This document shows positions 59,634 to 64,000 of a stretch of 64,000 nt of DNA, one piece after another (the stretch's first letter is position 1; the number at the start of each line of letters is the position of its first letter). The notes under the pieces were generated by a model. The model was given only the letters and a program-made list of their open reading frames with translations, did no database searches and was not told where the DNA came from. Position numbers and translations under genes: made by a program. The DNA is from Nitrososphaerales archaeon. GTDB lineage: Archaea > Thermoproteota > Nitrososphaeria > Nitrososphaerales > Gagatemarchaeaceae. The stretch spans positions 124,001 through 188,000 of the forward strand of contig JAJTZB010000001.1 of NCBI GenBank assembly GCA_032906765.1, read 5' to 3'.

Positions 59634-61991
59634 TCAATCCGCCGGTATCTTGAGTCTCTTCGGCGCCAGCTTGCCCTTGGTCAATGAATGCACGTACTCG
59701 GGAGTCAGGGGAAGCTTCTGAATCTCCACTCCGAACGGTGAGAGAGCATCCTCGACTGCGTTGACTATCACTGGCGTCGCCCCGATGGTCCCAGCCTCGC
59801 CCACTCCTTTGACGCCGAGAGGGTTGAGGGGCGAAGGAGTCTCGGTGCGGTAGCTCTCTATCATAGGCGCGGAGTCTATCGAAGGAATCAGGTAGTCGGA
59901 GAGCGTCGAGGTGAGGTTCTGCCCGTTCTCGTCGAAGACCACCTGCTCCAGCAGGGCTTGCGCGATTCCCTGGAGCACACCTCCGTGAACCTGCCCTTCC
60001 ACTATGAGCGGGTTGATCACCTTCCCCACGTCGTCCACGGCCACGTACTTCAGAATCTTCAACATCCCGGTCTCCCTGTCAACCTCGACCATCGCAACGT
60101 GGGTGCCGAAGGGGAAAGCGTTGCCTGGCGGGGCGAAGGCGCAGTACTCGAAGAGCGTCGCCTCCATCCCCGGTGGGAGCGAACGTAAAGAGTATGCCTT
60201 GTCTGCGACATCCTTGAACGCAAGGCTCTTCGATGAAGAGGAGGCTGGAGTTATCTTGCCGTTCTTGAAGTTCATTCTGTCGCTCTTGAGACCGAGCATC
60301 TTCGCTGCTATCTTGCTCATCTTCTCTTTCACCTTCCTTGTTGCAAGCAGGACAGCGCTCCCGCCAACGACTGCCGAGCGGCTGCCCGCGGTTATCGTGC
60401 CCCACGGGAGGGCGGACGTGTCGCCGTACTGCACCACAACGTCGTTCACGTCCAGGCCCAACTCCTCGGCCACGATTTGGGCGAAGGCCGTCGCGTGGCC
60501 CTGGCCTTGGGGGTTGGTGCCAACAGTGACAGTGACGCTTCCTTGCTTGCTCACAGCGACTGACGCCGTCTGCGGAAAGCCCGGGCCGAACCCGCAGACC
60601 TCCACGTAGGTTATCACCCCCAGACCGACCAGCCTCCCCTTCGCCCTTGCCTCTCTCTGGAAGGCCTTGAGGCGGTCGTAGTCAGAATACTCCAGAGCCT
60701 TCTGCAGGTTCATCTCGTAGTTCCCGCTGTCGTAAGTATGACCCCCGGCAGAGCTGTAGGGGAACTTTCTCTTCGGAACGTAGTTCTTCTGTCTGACCTT
60801 CACCGGGTCGAGCTTGAGCCTCCGGGCTAGCACGTCAACCGTCCTCTCGATCAGGTACGTGGCCTCGGGGCGCCCCGCGCCCCTGTACGCGCCGATGGGT
60901 GGTTTGTTGGTGAACGTTGTTATCGCTTCGGCCTCGTACGCTCCGATGTCGTAAACGCCTGGACCCATGCCAACTGTAGTCTCTGGCATCGTGAACGCCC
61001 AGTCGCTGTACGCACCTCCGTCGCAGACCACCTTTACCTTGAGGCCCAGGATCTTCCCGTCCTTCCTGACGGCTGCCTCGATGAAGTGCTTCTGCCCCCT
61101 GCCGTGGGTGGAGGCCATCAGGTTGTCCCTCCGCCCATCAATCCATTTCACTGGCTTTCCCAGAACCATCGAGGCGTAGCAGACCGCGACGTTCTCCGGG
61201 CCAATCGACCCCTTCTGACCGAACCCTCCGCCAGTATCCGGCGAAATCACCCTCACCCTGTTCTCAGGCAGTTTCAGAGTGCTCGCGAAATCCTCCTTTG
61301 CACCGTAGGGGTCTTGGCTCGAGAGCCAGACAGTGAGAACCTGGGAGGCTTCGTCGTACGACGCAATCTCCGCCCTCGGCTCCATGGGTACTGCAGAGAG
61401 TCTGGGGAACTCCTGCTCGAACTTCACAACGTGGTCGGCCGCCTTGAATGCCTTCGAAATGCTGCCGAAGGACTTCGTCGACCTGTAGCCGATGTTGTCC
61501 TTCAGGTAGTCGTGGACCTTGGGCGAACCAGGCTGTGCGGCCTTGACCGGATCAACGACAGCTGGGAGCGGGTCATAGGTGATTTTGACAAGCTCGGCTG
61601 CGTCCTCGGCGGTGTACGGGTCCTCTGCGACGACGAGCGCGATTGGCTCACCGGCGAAGTTTGCCTCCTGGACGGCAAGGACGGGACGGTCGGTGGCTTT
61701 CGTCTCGCCCCAACCTTCGAGGGTGGGCATGCTGTTGATCTTCTTGACCAGGTCTCTGCCTGCGAGGACGAGCCTAACGCCTGGAAGGGAGACGGCCTCC
61801 GAGACGTCAACCTCCTTGATTCGTGCGTGGGCATGGAGGCTCCTGACGAACCAGCCGTGAAGCATGTGCGGGAGGACCACGTCGTCTGTGAAGCTGCCTG
61901 TTCCAGTGATGAACTTCATGTCCTCGACCCTCTTCAGGGGCTGTCCGAGGACTGCCGCCTCCTTCCTGACCGATGTCTGGACAGATGCCAA
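59634..61991 (-). CDS. coxL: Mo-hydroxylase large subunit, CoxL form II-like
   Basis: A 785-residue molybdopterin-cytosine-dinucleotide subunit of the xanthine oxidase family. The active-site loop reads IGAYRGAGRPEATYL, matching the AYRGAGR signature of form II CO dehydrogenase; form I enzymes have AYxCSFR, so CO oxidation is not certain. It could be an aldehyde or nicotinate dehydrogenase. Other signatures: the N-terminal LKRVEDMKFITGTGSFTDDV, the Mo-cofactor segment GGGFGQKG, and the late GVKGVGEAGTIGATPVIVNA. The start is TTG. It is divergent from coxM-coxS-coxG with a shared promoter region. Confidence 0.88.
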   Translation of the reverse strand: MASVQTSVRKEAAVLGQPLKRVEDMKFITGTGSFTDDVVLPHMLHGWFVRSLHAHARIKEVDVSEAVSLPGVRLVLAGRDLVKKINSMPTLEGWGETKATDRPVLAVQEANFAGEPIALVVAEDPYTAEDAAELVKITYDPLPAVVDPVKAAQPGSPKVHDYLKDNIGYRSTKSFGSISKAFKAADHVVKFEQEFPRLSAVPMEPRAEIASYDEASQVLTVWLSSQDPYGAKEDFASTLKLPENRVRVISPDTGGGFGQKGSIGPENVAVCYASMVLGKPVKWIDGRRDNLMASTHGRGQKHFIEAAVRKDGKILGLKVKVVCDGGAYSDWAFTMPETTVGMGPGVYDIGAYEAEAITTFTNKPPIGAYRGAGRPEATYLIERTVDVLARRLKLDPVKVRQKNYVPKRKFPYSSAGGHTYDSGNYEMNLQKALEYSDYDRLKAFQREARAKGRLVGLGVITYVEVCGFGPGFPQTASVAVSKQGSVTVTVGTNPQGQGHATAFAQIVAEELGLDVNDVVVQYGDTSALPWGTITAGSRSAVVGGSAVLLATRKVKEKMSKIAAKMLGLKSDRMNFKNGKITPASSSSKSLAFKDVADKAYSLRSLPPGMEATLFEYCAFAPPGNAFPFGTHVAMVEVDRETGMLKILKYVAVDDVGKVINPLIVEGQVHGGVLQGIAQALLEQVVFDENGQNLTSTLSDYLIPSIDSAPMIESYRTETPSPLNPLGVKGVGEAGTIGATPVIVNAVEDALSPFGVEIQKLPLTPEYVHSLTKGKLAPKRLKIPAD

Positions 61992-62019
61992 GCGCGCGCA
62001 GAGCCTTGGCGGGGAATAG

Positions 62020-62041
62020 CTAAAGATTTTTCTTAATTAGC
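62020..62041. promoter_or_regulatory. Divergent promoter between coxL and coxM
   Basis: The A/T-rich stretch has TTCTTAATTAGCC (62030-62042), a TATA box for coxM at about 30-40 bases before its TTG, and on the other strand AATCTTTAGC (62019-62028) about 30-38 bases before the coxL start. Both messages would be nearly leaderless. Confidence 0.5.
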
Positions 62042-62070
62042 CTTCTGGTGGATGGTGCGAGTTAGCAGGA

Positions 62071-62940
62071 TTGTACCCCAAACCCTTCGAGTACCACTCC
62101 CCCAAGACCGTCGAGGAGGCGGCCGCCCTCGTTGAGAGATACGGACAGGAGGCCAAGGTCCTAGCCGGGGGGCAGAGCCTGATTCCTCTCATGAAGCTCA
62201 GGCTCCTCTCTCCAGCACACGTCATCGACCTCGGCAAGGTGGAAGGGCTCTCGTACATCAGGAAGGAGGGGGGAGAGCTGGCCATCGGGGCAATGACAAC
62301 GATGGTCACAATCGTAGACGCAGAGGTCGTCAGGAACGAATGCCCGATACTCCGTGACTGCGCACTCGTGGTGGCGGACGCAGAGGTAAGGAACATGGGG
62401 ACAATCGGCGGGAACGTCTCCCACGCAGACCCGACCAACGACATGCCGGGGGTAATGGTCGCGACTGGAGCCAGCTTCGTCGTCGCTTCGACTAGGGGCA
62501 GGAGGACGATACCAGCCTCAGAGTTCTTTGTTGACACATTCACGACCGCGATTCAGGAGGGCGAGATACTCGTCGAAGCCAGGGTACCGCTCGGCCAGAG
62601 GAGGTTCGGGGCCTACCTCAAGCTGGAAAGGCAGGCGGGCGACTTCGGCATAGCGGGAGTCGCGGCCGTCCTCGACATGTCGCCTGACGGGACGTGTGCC
62701 TCCTGCGGGATTGGATTGACAGCTGTCGGGCCCACAGCGATCAAGGCGACAAAGGCAGAGAAGATACTGCGGGGAACGAGGCTTGAGAAAGAGAGGGTGG
62801 AAGAAGCAGCGAAGGCTGCGGCTCAGGAAGCCCAGCCTGTCAGCGACCTACGCGGGTCGGCCGAGTACAAGCGCGAGATGGTGAGGGTTCTGACAGTCAG
62901 GGCCGTAAGGGCTGCAGCGAGGCGGAGGGCGAACGATTGA
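62071..62940 (+). CDS. coxM: Mo-hydroxylase FAD subunit (CoxM-like)
   Basis: A 289-residue FAD-binding subunit of the xanthine oxidase family. KVLAGGQSLIPLMKLRL (about residue 29-45) and NMGTIGGNVSHADPTNDMP (about 109-127) are the FAD-binding signatures. It starts TTG 62071, leaderless by promoter distance. It overlaps coxS by TTGA. FAD would take electrons from the iron-sulfur subunit and deliver them to quinone or another acceptor. Confidence 0.92.
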   Translation: MYPKPFEYHSPKTVEEAAALVERYGQEAKVLAGGQSLIPLMKLRLLSPAHVIDLGKVEGLSYIRKEGGELAIGAMTTMVTIVDAEVVRNECPILRDCALVVADAEVRNMGTIGGNVSHADPTNDMPGVMVATGASFVVASTRGRRTIPASEFFVDTFTTAIQEGEILVEARVPLGQRRFGAYLKLERQAGDFGIAGVAAVLDMSPDGTCASCGIGLTAVGPTAIKATKAEKILRGTRLEKERVEEAAKAAAQEAQPVSDLRGSAEYKREMVRVLTVRAVRAAARRRAND

Positions 62941-63488
62941 TCAAGACTAACGTCAGCATCGAGGTGAACGGGAAGAAGGGGCAGGCAGAAGTGGAGCCGC
63001 GCACCCTCCTTGTGAAGTTCCTGAGGGAGGACCTCGGACTGACCGGGACGCACGTCGGCTGCGAAACGACGAACTGCGGGGTCTGCACAGTCCTTCTCGA
63101 CGGCAAGGCGGTGAAGTCGTGCACGGTCTTCGCCGTCCAGGCCGACGGGAAGAAGGTCACCACGATTGAAGGAATCGGGGGAGTGGACGACCTCGACCCA
63201 ATCCAGCTCGCGTTCTGGGAGAAGCATGGAGTACAGTGCGGCTTCTGCACACCTGGGATGATAATGGCCTCGTACCAGCTCCTCTCCGAGATTCCGGACC
63301 CTGACGAGGAGGAAATCAGGAGGGCGCTCTCGGGCAACCTCTGCAGGTGCACGGGCTACGTCAAGATCATAGAGTCAGTCCAGTACGCGGCAAAGCTCAG
63401 GAAGAAGGGAACACGCACAGTCAAGCGAGAAGAGAAGAGAGAGAAGCCGGAAGAGCCTAGGAAGCCCAGAGAAATCGAGGGCATGTAA
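62937..63488 (+). CDS. coxS: Mo-hydroxylase [2Fe-2S] subunit (CoxS-like)
   Basis: A 183-residue iron-sulfur subunit. The plant-type [2Fe-2S] set, CETTNCGVCTVLLDGKAVKSC (about 41-61, in parts CETTNCGVC and KSC), and the second set CGFCTPGMI with CRCTGYVKI (about 101-145), are complete. About 28 extra C-terminal residues, Lys/Glu-rich (KREEKREKPEEPRKPREI), are not usual. It starts with a TTG overlapping coxM and its TAA overlaps the ATG of coxG (TAATG). Confidence 0.92.
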   Translation: MIKTNVSIEVNGKKGQAEVEPRTLLVKFLREDLGLTGTHVGCETTNCGVCTVLLDGKAVKSCTVFAVQADGKKVTTIEGIGGVDDLDPIQLAFWEKHGVQCGFCTPGMIMASYQLLSEIPDPDEEEIRRALSGNLCRCTGYVKIIESVQYAAKLRKKGTRTVKREEKREKPEEPRKPREIEGM

Positions 63489-63925
63489 TGCATTACGAGG
63501 GGACCATTGAAGCGTCTGTCCCGAAGGGGAGGTTCTACGCCTTCATTACCGACCCGGCAAGCGTCATAGGAATCTTGCCCGACGTAGCAGAATCAAAGAT
63601 AGCTGACCAAGACCACTTCACCGTGAAGGCCAAGGCAGGTGTAGCCTACCTGAGGGGAGCGCTCGACATTGCGTTCGAGGTCGCCGAGAAGAAGAAAGAT
63701 TCGATGACAAGAATAACAGGGCACGGCCAGGGGATGCAGAGTTCTGTCGAAATCCAGCTGCAGATTGATCTTGAGGACTCGGCCGCAGGCACGAGGGCTA
63801 GCTGGGCCGCGGACGTCGCCGTCGGAGGCCTGCTTGCTAGCGTCGGAGGCCGTCTGATCGACGGGGTGGCGGCGAAGTACGTGATGCAGATAACGGAGAA
63901 TCTCAGGCAGAAGGTCGCGGCCTAA
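63488..63925 (+). CDS. coxG: CoxG-like SRPBCC-domain protein
   Basis: A 145-residue helix-grip (START-like) protein of the CoxG family. The opening HYEGTIEASVPKGRFYAFITDP and the pattern of alternating hydrophobics are typical; the C-terminal ASVGGRLIDGVAAKYVMQITENL helix closes the cavity. CoxG anchors or matures the molybdenum enzyme at the membrane in bacteria; here it is translationally coupled with coxS, so it belongs to the same complex. No later gene is seen in the last 75 bases of the window. Confidence 0.88.
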   Translation: MHYEGTIEASVPKGRFYAFITDPASVIGILPDVAESKIADQDHFTVKAKAGVAYLRGALDIAFEVAEKKKDSMTRITGHGQGMQSSVEIQLQIDLEDSAAGTRASWAADVAVGGLLASVGGRLIDGVAAKYVMQITENLRQKVAA

Positions 63926-64000
63926 GGCCACGGCTCGTTTCCGCAAAGACCTCTCTCTGGCGGCCCCCGTGGTATCATTAATTACCCGACCCATTCGAAG

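Overview
The window is archaeal DNA of about 58-60% G+C. The information-processing genes are archaeal (aEF1A, S12/S7/L30e, a NusA-like KH protein, RNA polymerase H/B/A), many starts are preceded at about -25 by TATA boxes, and the tRNA-Leu encodes its CCA. RNA polymerase A' and A'' are one uninterrupted 1257-residue gene, and rpoB is also unsplit. This points to the Thaumarchaeota/Aigarchaeota side of the TACK archaea (Nitrososphaeria in a broad sense). No ammonia-oxidation gene is present, and the metabolic genes (2-oxoacid:ferredoxin oxidoreductases, Hdr/Qmo-like and Etf proteins, a molybdenum hydroxylase) suggest an organotroph. The lineage call is inference.

Layout. 1-9.6 kb: a sugar/inositol phosphatase; a minus-strand cluster of HAD hydrolase, ATP-grasp enzyme, polysaccharide deacetylase and thymidylate-kinase-like protein; then a tightly overlapping run of three divergent core-MetE-type methyltransferases with a methylenetetrahydrofolate-reductase-like protein. 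9.7-13.2 kb: a free-standing LAGLIDADG endonuclease, aEF1A and small membrane proteins. 13.3-16.8 kb: guaB-guaA and an alpha/beta hydrolase. 16.8-27.6 kb: the archaeal rpoH-rpoB-rpoA-rpl30e-nusA-rps12-rps7 cluster, in which rps12 carries a 509-residue intein with a LAGLIDADG endonuclease next to the decoding-centre PNSA loop.

27.7-31.8 kb is a mobile island. It holds a 2,095-bp IS6-type element with matching terminal inverted repeats, a perfect 8-bp target duplication and passenger genes (a ribbon-helix-helix regulator and membrane proteins). It is followed by the end of an older relative, a two-gene unit (C39-like cysteine peptidase plus an unknown partner) and a truncated transposase. 31.8-43.5 kb: ilvE, acnA, a MarR/MFS pair, a second free-standing LAGLIDADG gene running into a DUF255/thioredoxin-domain gene, a lone TnpB with a 3' hairpin, a second MFS transporter and tRNA-Leu(UAG).

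43.7-57.4 kb is a redox locus: korDABC, a giant QmoA-QmoB-like fusion (HdrA-type flavin modules, ferredoxin domain, MvhD domain), HdrD-like protein, EtfA and EtfB, then a Cys-containing helical regulator, a Cys-rich protein with two repeated metal-site modules, and a second OFOR with a fused gamma-alpha subunit. The likely logic is oxidation of 2-oxoacids to acyl-CoA with reduced ferredoxin, with the Hdr/Qmo/Etf proteins redistributing electrons between ferredoxin, flavoprotein donors and a disulfide or quinone-side acceptor. The window ends with a terpene-cyclase-like protein, a DoxX protein and a divergent coxL / coxM-coxS-coxG molybdenum hydroxylase locus with the form II AYRGAGR active-site signature.

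Most striking: the ribosomal-protein S12 intein, the Qmo/Hdr/Etf fusion locus, the IS6-type element with passengers, the triple MetE-like operon and the peptidase/partner pair in the island.
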